Origin: Salipaludibacillus sp. LMS25
GTDB lineage: Bacteria > Bacillota > Bacilli > Bacillales > Salisediminibacteriaceae
DNA: 64,000 nucleotides
Direction of reading: 5' to 3'
NCBI RefSeq assembly: GCF_024362805.1
Contig: NZ_CP093299.1
Span: forward strand, 248,001-312,000
How positions within the stretch are numbered: position 1 is the first letter of the stretch; every line of letters begins with the position of its first letter. Under the pieces are notes generated by a model that saw only the letters and a program-made list of their open reading frames with translations, was not told the DNA's origin and searched no databases. This document shows, piece after piece, positions 9,756 through 18,775 of this stretch. Both the position numbers and the translations under genes were made by a program.

Positions 9756-10591
9756 ATGAAGAAAATTATTTTTTTCGATGTAGATGGTACATTATTACGC
9801 ACATGGTGTCATTCCTGAATCGGCAAAGGTTGCCGTTAAAAAGCTAGAGAAAAAGGACATCTTGTCTTTATTTGCACAAGGCGCTCTAAAGCTGAGCTCT
9901 TCCCTGGCATACTAAACATCGGATTTAGTGATATTATCGGGGCTGCGAGAGGCTACATTGGAAATAGGAGAAGAGGTATTAATACATGAGCGTGTGAAAA
10001 AAGAGGCTGTCAAGCATGCCGTGAACTTTTTTGACACTTACGACATTGACTTTTATTTAGAGTCTAATGGCGGCTTGTTCGCTAGTAAAAATTTCAAAAA
10101 GAAGATCCGTTTCATTATTGAAAAAATAATTCATGAGAATCCTGAAGCCAGAGAAGATATAGAAAAGGGAATTCAACCTTCCCAATGATAGTTTAATAGA
10201 AAACGAAGACTTAATCAGAGATGATATAAATAAAATGTCCTTTTTGGGCTCTTTCGTACAGATAGAAAGAATTCGGCAAGAATTTGAAGACACCTTTACC
10301 GTTATCTCTAGCACTGTCCCTGCGTTCGGTAGGAATAGTGGCGAATTATCAGTTCCTGGGATCCATAAGGCCGCAGCTATTGAAAACGTGATAAAACATT
10401 TAAAAATAAAGAAAGAAAATACCTTTGCCTATGGCGATGGGTTAAACGATTTAGAAATGATTGAATTCGTTCACTATAGCATTGCAATGGGGAATGCCAT
10501 AGACACACTAAAAAAAGCTGCTAATGATGTTACCGATACACCTGATAATGTTGGCATTTATAATAGCTTTAAAAAGTACGGTTTAAGCTAA
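9756..10591 (+). pseudogene. Broken Cof-type HAD phosphatase (YkrA-like)
   Basis: The frame opens at 9756 with the HAD motif I DVDGTLL, then shifts after about 20 codons. It resumes as HGVIPESAKVAVKKLEKKG, runs through an open stretch at 9928-10188, and shifts again to 10235-10591, which carries motif IV GDGLNDLEM. At least two frameshifts separate the pieces. The rebuilt length of about 270 residues and the closeness to the def/rnjA block suggest B. subtilis YkrA. Sequencing error cannot be excluded, but several separate lesions favour real decay. Confidence 0.85.
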
Positions 10592-10643
10592 ACCATGTCT
10601 TACACTTAAGGCCATGTATTATCATGATCACCATTTTTAAGGT

Positions 10644-10674
10644 TAAAAAACAGTTTCCCATGATTAACGGGAAA
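10644..10674 (-). terminator. Terminator overlapping the stop of the 10664 gene
   Basis: On the minus strand TTTCCC / GGGAAA closes a 9-base loop containing the TAA stop and is followed, three bases later, by TTTTTT. Confidence 0.7.
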
Positions 10675-11200
10675 ACAAGTGATGCTCCGTAAGCCATACA
10701 AGCTCTATGTTCTCTCGACCATCCCTATATTCAATAACCACTTCATAGTCATTATCCTCATAAATCTCTATCCATGTATTTTCAGCTTCATTATTATAAG
10801 TGAGGATAGCCGACTTACGGCGTAATTCAGCTATCGTATCCATATCTCTTTTAGTTAGATTCTTTGCATGAGTGGCGACTGCTACGACAGGGCCCTTTGC
10901 ATTAGCGAAAAAATAGGTGACGTCTGGATAACGATAAAACGTTCCCCCTTCATACGCCCCTGTCTCATTGAAAGAACCATGCTTCTTCTCGATTTCCTTC
11001 AAGCTCTTCCCTAGCCCTCCACTCATAAACTGCAGATGAGAAGCTTGCTCATCTTCTCCTGATAACAGAGTAGCTGACGTGTTCAAATAGCTCGAAAAAA
11101 TAAAATAGGAAGTCGCAATCATGATGAGGAGTGCCAAGCTAACTATGATCTGAAACATCCGGTTTTTCACTTTTCCCACCCCCTTACTCTTCCTACACAT
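10664..11200 (-). CDS. Uncharacterised membrane-anchored protein
   Basis: A 178-residue protein with one hydrophobic segment near the N terminus (about residues 15-38, FQIIVSLALLIMIATSYFIF) and a soluble remainder, so it is probably anchored facing outward. The C-terminal half contains YEGGTFYRYPDVTYFFAN and alternating charged strands. I do not recognise the family. GTG at 11170 has a GGGGGTGG site and is an alternative start giving 168 residues. It is isolated on the minus strand. Confidence 0.7.
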   Translation of the reverse strand: MCRKSKGVGKVKNRMFQIIVSLALLIMIATSYFIFSSYLNTSATLLSGEDEQASHLQFMSGGLGKSLKEIEKKHGSFNETGAYEGGTFYRYPDVTYFFANAKGPVVAVATHAKNLTKRDMDTIAELRRKSAILTYNNEAENTWIEIYEDNDYEVVIEYRDGRENIELVWLTEHHLFSR

Positions 11201-11264
11201 CTTATTCCTGTTTAACGTTTTTTAGAAACACGACACATTATTCTTTGATGCTAAACCTTCCTAC

Positions 11265-11300
11265 TAAAAAACTTGCTGCTTTAATAAAGCAACAAGTTTT
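11265..11300 (-). terminator. Probable terminator of the HD-GYP gene
   Basis: On the minus strand AAAACTTGTTGCTTT pairs with AAAGCAGCAAGTTTT (one mismatch/wobble) and is followed by a T run, about 140 bases downstream of the HD-GYP stop. Confidence 0.7.
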
Positions 11301-11441
11301 GAGAAGATATATCATGTCTCGTTCCCACTGACAAAGGTAAATGTTTATGGCCTTTTACACGATAGTGAATTTGCAAAGACATATTTTTAAGTCACTTCAA
11401 TCACTTACACATACAGATAAAAAGTGCTATAAAAGATACCT

Positions 11442-12494
11442 TTATGAATAGACTTTTGTAATAAACATAGTTGTTTCTTTTGCTAAATCCACTTCATTAA
11501 ATATAAAATGTTCCCCCTCCTTTTGGAAAGTCCGTATTTTAGGACGTTGTGGCAACCCTTTATGCTGTTCAGTCACAATACCAATGGCGCCATTACTTAA
11601 TTTAACCTGGGTGCCAGTAGGGAAAAAAGCAACACATCGTAAAAATTTAACAACAACTTTATGATCGTAGCGAGACTCTGTTAAACTCATTATTCTCTCA
11701 CAAGCTTCGTGAGGAAATAACCCACCATTTTTTTTAATATTGGAAATAAGATGATCATAATCATTAACAACAGCTACAATTTTAGCTAAAAAATGAATAT
11801 CTTCTTCAGTCATACCTCTCGGTTCACCAGTACCATCCACATTTTCATGATGTGTCAAGGCAATGTGAGCTGAAAGTGTACTCACTTCTTGTGATTTCCT
11901 TAAAACATTAAACCCTTTCCATGCGTGATGATTCATAAGGTCTTCTTCATGTTCATAACCTGTAGGAATGTCAGTTGGCTTCACCTCTCCTACGAGCTTA
12001 CCGATATCATGAAGTAACGCACCAACAGCAAGCTCTTGGATGCGCTTCCTATTGAGACCTAGTTGTACGCCTATTATACATGACATCATACATACGTTAA
12101 CGGAGTGAACAAATAATGCGTTATCTTCCGTTCTAATTTCCGTTAAATGAATGAGAATATCTGAATTAGCCAGCACGTCATTGAGAATATCTTCCACTGA
12201 CTCACTAATGGCCTTTCCGTCGATCGGTTTATCTTCTTGGATATATTGTATCGACTGTGCTAACGTGGCAATCGCTTTTCGTTTTGTTCCTTCAGATATT
12301 GGCTCCTCCACTTCTACGTCAGCAAATCTATCATCTTTAACAAAAATAGTATTTACTCCCATATGTCTTAATTTAGATATAAGTCCTACAGTTAACGTAA
12401 TGCCTTCACTAAGCAAAATCCTTCCATCACTTGAAAAAATATGTTTCCCCAGTTTTTCCCCTTGTTCAACCTTGTCGATAGCTACGTATCTCAT
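11442..12494 (-). CDS. HD-GYP domain protein (predicted cyclic-dinucleotide phosphodiesterase)
   Basis: HD-GYP proteins hydrolyse c-di-GMP or related signals. Residues 1-65 form an N-terminal domain (VEQGEKLGKHIF...). The HD motif HDIGK is at 162-166 and the second motif HHENVDGTGEP at 215-225, where GEP stands in place of the usual GYP. The length is 350 residues. The start follows GGGAG. It stands alone on the minus strand, so its signalling partners are unknown. The GYP change may alter substrate choice but the metal ligands are kept. Confidence 0.87.
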   Translation of the reverse strand: MRYVAIDKVEQGEKLGKHIFSSDGRILLSEGITLTVGLISKLRHMGVNTIFVKDDRFADVEVEEPISEGTKRKAIATLAQSIQYIQEDKPIDGKAISESVEDILNDVLANSDILIHLTEIRTEDNALFVHSVNVCMMSCIIGVQLGLNRKRIQELAVGALLHDIGKLVGEVKPTDIPTGYEHEEDLMNHHAWKGFNVLRKSQEVSTLSAHIALTHHENVDGTGEPRGMTEEDIHFLAKIVAVVNDYDHLISNIKKNGGLFPHEACERIMSLTESRYDHKVVVKFLRCVAFFPTGTQVKLSNGAIGIVTEQHKGLPQRPKIRTFQKEGEHFIFNEVDLAKETTMFITKVYS

Positions 12495-13171
12495 GCTGCT
12501 CCCTCATTTCAATTTCATATAATAAAAAGTAATAGGTTTAAATTGCAATCACAACCACATCGTCGTCCCTCTTATATTGAGCCAAAATTATCCGTTACTA
12601 TTTTTTAACTTATATTTAAAGTGGGGCAATATAGGGGATTGGAACTATATCTTTATCTGTGTAAGGTACAATTGCTTCAAAGATAGGGGGTTAATACTCT
12701 ATATTTATAAATTCTACACGATGTACTAAAAACGGCTATAGTCATTTATTCAAAAAAACTAGGCTATAAGTCACCCTTTAATAGTCCTCTTTTTTGTTTG
12801 TAGCCCCCTTGATAGTGAGAATAAATCAATATATGTCCCTAAACTACTAGAAGAAGCTGAGACAAAAGGGCTGCACTCTCTTTTAACGACGAACCATCAC
12901 CCATGTGAACATTCTAACCTGACTATCGGGCATACACGTCGTTTCCCGTGAGCATCTCCTAATCTAACAATCAACCCGGTAACCCTTTAAATCTTTAAAA
13001 CGGTACACAAAAAAAATACCTTCTGATAAAGTTAACGCTGCTAAACGAAACCACAATCGGAGCTATCCTTATGTTAAACATTAAACGATGTATCCCTCTT
13101 ACGTTAAATTGAATGCGACACTTCAGAAAAGGTAGGACAGAGCTGATGCCAAAAAAACAGAAGGGTGAACT
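12495..13171. other. Long intergenic region with no recognisable gene
   Basis: About 680 bases between two minus-strand genes. Both strands were read. No ORF with a ribosome site, no repeat of family A or B and no tRNA was seen. It may hold remnants too decayed to identify, plus the promoter of the HD-GYP gene near 12500-12600. Confidence 0.4.
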
Positions 13172-13209
13172 AAAAAGGTTCCAACCATCATTAATATGAT
13201 GTGGAACCG
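13172..13209 (-). terminator. Terminator of the second mscS gene
   Basis: On the minus strand GGTTCCACATCAT pairs with ATGATGGTTGGAACC (one bulge) and is followed by TTTTTAG. Confidence 0.85.
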
Positions 13210-13217
13210 TTTAATCA

Positions 13218-14321
13218 TTATTTAGCTTCGTTATCTCGCACGTCCATGCCCTGTTCTTTTTCCATCTCATCAGCCTGCTTTTCCATATAGATACTTCTGC
13301 TCGGAAAAGCGACTGTCACCTCTTCCTCGTTTAAAATATCTAATATTTTTAAATTCACTTCTTGTTTTATCTCCATATAGTCTAGCCAAGCAGTAGGAAC
13401 CGTAAAGAAATAGATCATAATATCTAAACTACTATGATTAAATTCATTAAATTTTACAATAATAATTTCCTGATCAATGTCTGCTCTGCTACGCAAATAG
13501 GATTCTATCCGCTCAACACACCGCTCTAACTTCTCGTTTGGTGTGGCGTACATGACACCTAAATTAAATGAAATTTGTCTTTTTCGCATTTTAGCCCAGT
13601 TTTCAATAGGTTCATTAGCTAACGTTGAATTAGGAACAACGACAACAGAGTCAGCGAATGTCCTGATTTTTGTACTTCTAAACGTAATATCTTCCACAAC
13701 ACCTTCAACAGACGGGGTTTTAACCCAATCACCGAGTGTAAACGGCTTTTCCGTGATGATGACAACACCACCGAAAAAATTGCCGATAGAGTCTTGTGCT
13801 GCTAAAGCGAATGCTAGCCCACCTAAGCCTAAACCTGCCACAAAGCCACTGACATTATACCCCCACTCATCTGCAATAATGCTTAGTGTCATGGCGACAA
13901 TGGCAAAACGCACAAGTTTCGATAAAAACGGAAGTAAAATATCATCCACTTCAACATCTAATTTTTCTCCAATCTTAGTAAAAACTTGTGAACTACTGGC
14001 AGATAAATTAAAGAGTCCCCAAGATAAATGCACAATAATTAACGTTCGTATGAGTTGTAAAAAGAGACGATTATAGTCTGCTGGAAATGGCAAATACCTT
14101 AAAGCAGCATAAAGGCCGATAAAGACAAACAACAGCCTAATTGGTTTTTCAAAGGCCAATAAAATGTTCGTCATAAGGTCGGTTGGCGCTTTTCGAGATA
14201 AAGCTAAAATCAATTTAAACACATACGTTGTCATCACTTTTCTTAAAAGTAATACAACAGAAAAAATGCAGGCAGCTATCGCTAAGTTTTCCCACGTCAC
14301 ATTTGCTATCAACTCATTCAT
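13218..14321 (-). CDS. Mechanosensitive ion channel, MscS family, larger type
   Basis: A membrane channel of 367 residues with hydrophobic segments at about 12-30, 60-85, 100-125 and 145-165, then the pore helix GFVAGLGLGGLAFALAAQDSIGNF and the beta domain (VEGVVEDITFRSTKIR). It is longer than YkuT and is a separate subfamily. The frame is open to 14393, but ATG at 14321 follows AAAGGAG, and the upstream stretch is repeat B3 rather than coding sequence. The C-terminal tail is highly charged (KQADEMEKEQGMDVRDNEAK). Confidence 0.9.
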   Translation of the reverse strand: MNELIANVTWENLAIAACIFSVVLLLRKVMTTYVFKLILALSRKAPTDLMTNILLAFEKPIRLLFVFIGLYAALRYLPFPADYNRLFLQLIRTLIIVHLSWGLFNLSASSSQVFTKIGEKLDVEVDDILLPFLSKLVRFAIVAMTLSIIADEWGYNVSGFVAGLGLGGLAFALAAQDSIGNFFGGVVIITEKPFTLGDWVKTPSVEGVVEDITFRSTKIRTFADSVVVVPNSTLANEPIENWAKMRKRQISFNLGVMYATPNEKLERCVERIESYLRSRADIDQEIIIVKFNEFNHSSLDIMIYFFTVPTAWLDYMEIKQEVNLKILDILNEEEVTVAFPSRSIYMEKQADEMEKEQGMDVRDNEAK

Positions 14322-14355
14322 TGTCGTCTCCTTTACTCGTCTCTGTCCTGTTTCA

Positions 14356-14511
14356 TTTATCACAAATAACCGTCCAAAAAACTCTCGCCACAAATTAGAG
14401 AGAAGATTAAACTATTTAGGCGTGAGATAACGGAGGCTAATATCCTAATTCATTCAACTACCAATCAGTGGGAGAAGAACGAAAGCTCCCACTGATTGGA
14501 GGTCGTTTTAT
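14356..14511 (-). repeat. Interspersed repeat, family B (copy B3), reverse orientation
   Basis: On the minus strand it reads ATAAAACGACC, hairpin CAATCAGTGGGAG / CTCCCACTGATTG, GGTAGTTGAATGAATTAGG, the second hairpin, then GACGGTTATTTGTGATAAA. It ends 34 bases upstream of the mscS start, inside an artefactual N-terminal extension of that frame. Confidence 0.88.
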
Positions 14512-14571
14512 GCTCTCATGCCGGTTTGCTATTAAGCATTTATGCCCGACACGTCTAAAAATAGAGTAAAT

Positions 14572-14600
14572 AAAAACTCTCTTCATTATAAAGAGAGTTT
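14572..14600 (-). terminator. Terminator of the uspA-type gene
   Basis: On the minus strand AAACTCTCTT pairs with AAGAGAGTTT and is followed by TTTATTT. Confidence 0.8.
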
Positions 14601-14660
14601 GTTAACTTTTCCATTATACCAAAAAGTAATAGGATGTCATGAGACTAGAGTTATAGTGAT

Positions 14661-15095
14661 TTACACATGCTTATAGGTATGATCTGGAACTACAGTGACA
14701 GGACAAGGAGCCAAATGTAGTACCCCATAACTGACACTTCCCAATATGGCACTGATGACGGGGCCGTTCCCACGTGATCCCATGACGATGCTAACAGCCT
14801 CTTTTTCTTTCGCTTCTTCAGCAATTTCTATAGTAGGGACACCAATTCTTACTTTTGTTTCATAAGGCACTTTATCCGCTACAAGGGCAATAGCTTCTTG
14901 TAAGTGATCATTTCCTTCTTTTATTAGACTTTCTGTTTCTAATTGTTTATCCGTATTTTCACAAGAAAGGGTTGATTCTTTCTCTCGTTGCACGTTTAAT
15001 AATAATAGAGAAGCTTCATAATGGTTTGCCATAGATATTGCATAGTCAAGTGCCTTTAATGAATGGGATGACCCGTCGATAGGTACAATAATCAT
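14661..15095 (-). CDS. Universal stress protein, UspA family
   Basis: A cytosolic nucleotide-binding stress protein. The 144-residue sequence has the N-terminal strand IIVPIDGS and the C-terminal ATP-loop motif GSRGNGPVISAILGSVS, ending APCPVTVVPD, which is the ATP-binding UspA subtype. It is transcribed divergently from the Ktr gene at 15206, suggesting shared control of ion and stress responses, though no common operator is evident. Confidence 0.92.
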   Translation of the reverse strand: MIIVPIDGSSHSLKALDYAISMANHYEASLLLLNVQREKESTLSCENTDKQLETESLIKEGNDHLQEAIALVADKVPYETKVRIGVPTIEIAEEAKEKEAVSIVMGSRGNGPVISAILGSVSYGVLHLAPCPVTVVPDHTYKHV

Positions 15096-15144
15096 TGCGA
15101 TCCCTTCTTCCTTTTAGAATGCTAGCTACTACCTTAATATTAAC

Positions 15145-15174
15145 TTGAAAAAAGCCATGTGTAAATGTTATACT
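15145..15174 (+). promoter_or_regulatory. Predicted sigma-A promoter of the second Ktr gene
   Basis: TTGAAA (15145-15150) and TATACT (15169-15174) are separated by 18 bases, with the start codon 32 bases downstream. No c-di-AMP (ydaO/yuaA) riboswitch fits in the short leader. Confidence 0.5.
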
Positions 15175-15205
15175 TTAACATCATTAAACGTAAAGAGGGA
15201 ATTTT

Positions 15206-15862
15206 ATGAAGAAACAGTTTGCCATCATCGGACTCGGTCGATTCGGTTCAAGCATTTGCCGGGAACTTTATCATATGGGACATGAAGTCCTAGCGATTGA
15301 TAAAGATAAGAAAAAGATCGAACAAATAGCGGATTTCACTACCCATAGCTTACTAGCAGATGGGACAGATGAAGCTGAATTAACAAAAATAGGCATACGG
15401 AATTTTAATCATGTGATTGTAGCCATTGCTGAGGATATTCAAGCTAGTATTCTTTGCACCTTACATTTGAAGGATATGGGAATTCCGAAAGTGTGGGTGA
15501 AAGCTCAAAACCACTATCATCATAAAGTTTTGGAAAAAATCGGAGCCGATAAAATTTTTCATCCTGAACATGATATGGGGAACCGCATTGCCCAATTTTT
15601 AACTTCCGAAAAGGTGATCGACTACATTGATTTGTCTGCTGACTATAGTATTGTAGAAATTCTTGGCACACCAAAAATTAATGGGAAAACACTTATTGAA
15701 CTCGACATTCGCGCCCGATTCGGCTGTACCATTCTCGCTATTAAGCAAAATGGAAAAGTCAATATCACACCTGAACCAGACATTCCTCTTAACGCCGGTG
15801 ATGTCTTTACTATGATTGGTAGCAAACAAGATTTACGCCGATTTCAAGAAGACGTTTTGTAA
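15206..15862 (+). CDS. ktrA: Ktr potassium-uptake gating subunit (RCK protein), second copy
   Basis: A 218-residue RCK protein with GLGRFGSS at residues 9-16 and a C-terminal RCK_C domain, closely similar to the protein at 4058-4726. B. subtilis likewise has KtrA (YuaA) and KtrC; having two here implies two Ktr systems or one shared channel. KtrA is assigned by exclusion because KtrC is fixed by synteny. The start follows AGAGGG. No membrane subunit follows; a terminator comes after repeat B4. Confidence 0.85.
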   Translation: MKKQFAIIGLGRFGSSICRELYHMGHEVLAIDKDKKKIEQIADFTTHSLLADGTDEAELTKIGIRNFNHVIVAIAEDIQASILCTLHLKDMGIPKVWVKAQNHYHHKVLEKIGADKIFHPEHDMGNRIAQFLTSEKVIDYIDLSADYSIVEILGTPKINGKTLIELDIRARFGCTILAIKQNGKVNITPEPDIPLNAGDVFTMIGSKQDLRRFQEDVL

Positions 15863-15863
15863 C

Positions 15864-15914
15864 ATAAAACACCCCTTCAATCAGTGGAAGGTTACGGACA
15901 ATTATCTGTGATAA
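15864..15914 (+). repeat. Deleted family B repeat (copy B4)
   Basis: Only the two ends remain: ATAAAACACCCCTTCAATC AGTGG joined to GGACAATTATCTGTGATAAA. All of the body between hairpin 1 and the final segment is missing. Confidence 0.75.
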
Positions 15915-15940
15915 ATATGATCTTCAACAAAAATCGATAC

Positions 15941-15977
15941 AATGAGCGACGATGTAAAAATCCTCGCTCATTTTTTA
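15941..15977 (+). terminator. Terminator downstream of ktrA
   Basis: AATGAGCGACGAT pairs with ATCCTCGCTCATT (one mismatch) and is followed by TTTTTATTT. Confidence 0.85.
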
Positions 15978-16298
15978 TTTACCTTAAACAAACAGTGCCT
16001 CTAGTCTGAAAACACCGAGTAGTGTGTCACCCATTACTAAAAGAGCTTTTGCTTAAGAGAACTGGCATTGCCACAAGACATCTTAACGCGTTTATACACA
16101 TTGAAAAATAATCACTTATTTAACTACCAGTACAAAGAAGGAAAAGTTATTCATAGATTGTATAACAAAATTGTCAATCTTTTCTCGTGAATATGGTTTC
16201 TTTCACGATGCATTCATGGTTTAATATGGAGAGAAGGTATTTCTATATTATGCCAGTCCAACTGGGACGGCAAAAATTACACTTGGGGGTGCTGAACA

Positions 16299-16997
16299 AT
16301 GAATGCCGTGGAACTAACGAACGTTTTAAAGCGTTTTTCAAATGGAAACGGCTGTGATATGACTATTCTATTTGAAAATATGGATTTCTCTGTTCGTGAA
16401 GGGGAACTCGTTGTAGTCTCAGGAGATCAAGGATCCGGCAAGTCAACACTGCTGCAGATGATAGCCGCCATGACACCTGCCAATAAAGGCACCGTTCATG
16501 TTTTTGGGGAAGATTTACTCTCCGTTCATAAGCGAACAGAATGGCGTTTAAATAACATCGGATTTATTAACGCTGACAGTTGCCTTATGCCCTATTTATC
16601 GGCACGCCAAAATCTGCTAATTGGGTTTAAGAAAGAAGATATTTGTTATGAAGATAAACAGGCTCAAGCTACAGCCATATTAAGTGAGCTCGGCTTCTCA
16701 GAGGAAACGATGGATGAATCAATCGAAGCACTCGATGACAAACAACAATTATTAGCTACTATCGGCCGGATTTTTATGACCCAGCCTAAGCTTATTTTAG
16801 CAGATGAACCTGCTAAAGCACTTAAAGAGGAAGAAAGTGAAGAACTACTCACTAAACTCATACATTTCTCTCGGCAACACGGGTTAACTGTCATCATTGC
16901 CACCAACGACTCATCAATCGTACAACAAGCTGATCGCCATGTTGTTTTGGAAGATCATCATCTCGTAGAATACCCAATCGAAAAAACCTGTCAATAA
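16299..16997 (+). CDS. Orphan ABC transporter ATPase with degenerate signature
   Basis: A 232-residue nucleotide-binding protein most like the MacB/LolD type of ATPase. Walker A is GDQGSGKST (42-50) and Walker B LILADE (165-170). The LSGGQ signature is replaced by ALDDKQQL (144-151), and the usual T of ADEPT is A (ADEPAKAL). No permease is adjacent, so it may act with a distant permease, or be regulatory or inactive. It has its own terminator and so appears to be a single-gene unit. Confidence 0.85.
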   Translation: MNAVELTNVLKRFSNGNGCDMTILFENMDFSVREGELVVVSGDQGSGKSTLLQMIAAMTPANKGTVHVFGEDLLSVHKRTEWRLNNIGFINADSCLMPYLSARQNLLIGFKKEDICYEDKQAQATAILSELGFSEETMDESIEALDDKQQLLATIGRIFMTQPKLILADEPAKALKEEESEELLTKLIHFSRQHGLTVIIATNDSSIVQQADRHVVLEDHHLVEYPIEKTCQ

Positions 16998-17018
16998 GCC
17001 TGCACAAGCGGGCTTTTT
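16997..17018 (+). terminator. Terminator of the ABC ATPase gene
   Basis: AGCCTGC pairs with GCGGGCT (one G-U pair) over a 4-base loop, then TTTT; it overlaps the last base of the stop codon. Confidence 0.75.
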
Positions 17019-17051
17019 AAAGTGACATTAAAAACTTTCGACAAAAACTTT

Positions 17052-17162
17052 TCAGCCACCACTGTTTATAATGGCTAATATCGTCATAATACTGTAAGTG
17101 ACACTAATACCGCCGACTCCGATAAGTAACATGATAATCATTATCTTTTTAACCTTATCCAC
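17052..17162 (-). CDS. Possible 36-residue membrane peptide
   Basis: A GTG start follows AAAGGTG at 9 bases. The product begins MDKVKKIMIIMLLIGVGG and continues as one hydrophobic helix ending INSGG. A positively charged N terminus and single transmembrane helix are typical of small membrane peptides. No homologue is recognised and the frame is short, so it may be chance. Confidence 0.35.
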   Translation of the reverse strand: MDKVKKIMIIMLLIGVGGISVTYSIMTILAIINSGG

Positions 17163-17222
17163 GTTTATCAACACCTTTATGTAAACACCCCCACTTCTAG
17201 TATGCCAAGAAGCACTCTTAAA

Positions 17223-17336
17223 GTAAACCGAGCCTTTAATTCAGGACATTACCGTCCGTTATCTCCCACCAATATAAATTTATCTCTCCTCTCTATTTTG
17301 ACGCGGGAGTTTTTAAGAACGGTTATCTGTGATAAA
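17223..17336 (+). repeat. Partial family B repeat (copy B5)
   Basis: The start (TAAACCGAGCC) is joined to TTCAGGACATTACCGTCCGTTATCTC. Hairpin 1 is missing, but hairpin 2 and the end GAACGGTTATCTGTGATAAA are kept. Confidence 0.75.
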
Positions 17337-17520
17337 GCCCCAAACATGATGGACGATTCTTTTAAAAGGTTTTAACACAGAAACTTTTCAACTTAACATG
17401 ACATTCCCTCGCCATCTCTCCATCATAGCCCTTCTTATGTGCACGAGGGCAGAAGCCCACTCACCCATTCGCTTCACAACATATGTTAATACTGGATGAA
17501 CGGTCAAAGAGGTGAGGAGA

Positions 17521-17961
17521 ATGAGTGACAGAAAAAAACGTGAGATTCAACCTATTCATGAAAAACCTTTTGGAGATATTTTGCATTCAATGGACCATTT
17601 TTTTACTCAGGCTATTCAACATTTCCACACACCGAGAGTAATCCCGGTGCACCAATACGAAACAGCTGATGAGTATATTATTGAGGCTGAATTGCCAGGT
17701 ATTAAAAAAAATCAAATCAATCTCGATATTTTCCAAAATTATATTAAGATCAGTGTTCAAGATGAAGCTTTTACCGAAAAAAAAGATGATGCACATAAAA
17801 TAACAGAGCAATCATTACGTTATCAACGAGCTGATCGCCTAGTAACCCTTCCATTTGCAGTTAATCAATCGGACGTAAAAGCGAGTTTGTCCCAAGGATT
17901 ATTAGTTATCCGAATTCCAAACAGACGCAAGCGTATTCCAATTGATACGAAGGAGGTGTAG
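17521..17961 (+). CDS. Small heat shock protein, Hsp20 family
   Basis: An ATP-independent chaperone that holds unfolding proteins. The alpha-crystallin domain spans about residues 40-140, with the typical ADEYIIEAELPGIKKNQINL and the late motif LSQGLLVIRIP. The length is 146. The frame is open to a GTG at 17512, but ATG at 17521 sits correctly after GGTGAGGAG. Two bases separate it from the next gene, so the two are an operon. Confidence 0.92.
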   Translation: MSDRKKREIQPIHEKPFGDILHSMDHFFTQAIQHFHTPRVIPVHQYETADEYIIEAELPGIKKNQINLDIFQNYIKISVQDEAFTEKKDDAHKITEQSLRYQRADRLVTLPFAVNQSDVKASLSQGLLVIRIPNRRKRIPIDTKEV

Positions 17962-17963
17962 AG

Positions 17964-18275
17964 ATGTTCTTTTCTCATCCGTCCCAGCACCACCCATATC
18001 AACAGCAACATCCCTATCATCATCCCTATCCTCCACCCCATCAAGGGCCTTATCAATGGCCACAACCGCCTGCTCATGGGTATAACCCTGCGCCTCACCA
18101 ACAACAAGGTGGGCAACAAAATCCCGGTGCAAAGCTTATGAGCGCCTTTCAAACGAGTGATGGGAAATTTGATATCCAAAAAGCTATGACAACGATGGAT
18201 CAAGTAGTCAAAACGGCTAACCAAGTAAGTCCCCTCGTTAAGCAAGTTGGCAGTTTCTTTACAACAAAAACGTAA
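17964..18275 (+). CDS. YppG-like protein
   Basis: A 103-residue protein whose first half is rich in His, Pro, Gln and Tyr (HPYHHPYPPPHQGPYQWP). The second half resembles the B. subtilis YppG C terminus (FQTSDGKFDIQKAMTTMDQ...QVSPLVKQVGSFF). The role is unknown; the composition suggests a spore or surface coat-like protein. It starts 2 bases after hsp20 with its own site GGAGGTG. The stop lies within the terminator. Confidence 0.8.
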   Translation: MFFSHPSQHHPYQQQHPYHHPYPPPHQGPYQWPQPPAHGYNPAPHQQQGGQQNPGAKLMSAFQTSDGKFDIQKAMTTMDQVVKTANQVSPLVKQVGSFFTTKT

Positions 18276-18306
18276 CAGAGATAAAGCCCTCTCTGTTACG
18301 TTTTTC
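18270..18306 (+). terminator. Terminator of the hsp20-yppG operon
   Basis: ACGTAACAGAGA pairs with TCTCTGTTACGT over an 8-base loop, then TTTT. Confidence 0.9.
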
Positions 18307-18542
18307 ATTTATTATCTGTATATAAGTGGCTTTGGCAAAAATCTGAATACGGTTGACTGCTGTCGAAAGTGACCCCCCGCTACTTTCCTACCATGTAGGC
18401 ACGTTCATACACCCTTAAGGACTTATTTAATTTAAGGATCTAGCACACCCCTTTGCCACACTTCGCTCACCTAACAAACCTTATCATTCGTTTCCATGTC
18501 AAAGTAATTTTTGCTATGCCTTCCTCACATTTCTCCCGGTTG

Positions 18543-18704
18543 TTATAAAGCTAAGCTTCAATCAGTGGGCGTTTTCCTTCATCCCCCACTGATTGTTCGT
18601 TTAACTTATTGCGACCTTTAGGGGCAGTTTATCCCCCACCTAAACTTTTCGACCTTCTTAAGTTTTCAGGTGGGGGGTTTACTGACCCTTAAGAGTGAGA
18701 TAAA
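18543..18704 (+). repeat. Interspersed repeat, family A (copy A2)
   Basis: A full-length copy with both hairpins, ending AGTGAGATAAA 71 bases upstream of the nitroreductase start. The promoter for that gene must lie within or just after the repeat. The 240 bases before it (18307-18542) show no gene. Confidence 0.88.
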
Positions 18705-18775
18705 TGTTTATGACCGCTTTATTTCTGACAATATGTTACACTGTCTATAAAATACGCTGGGAAGGAGATGAACGT

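Noticed and set aside
15120..15205. c-di-AMP riboswitch upstream of the second Ktr gene
   Set aside because: The leader is under 35 bases from the predicted promoter and lacks the conserved riboswitch core.
17127..17146. TGATAATCATTATCT, a 14 of 15 match to the Fur box
   Set aside because: It lies downstream of the ABC ATPase and inside the possible 36-residue peptide frame (codons for IMII), with no iron-related gene nearby; probably chance or coding.
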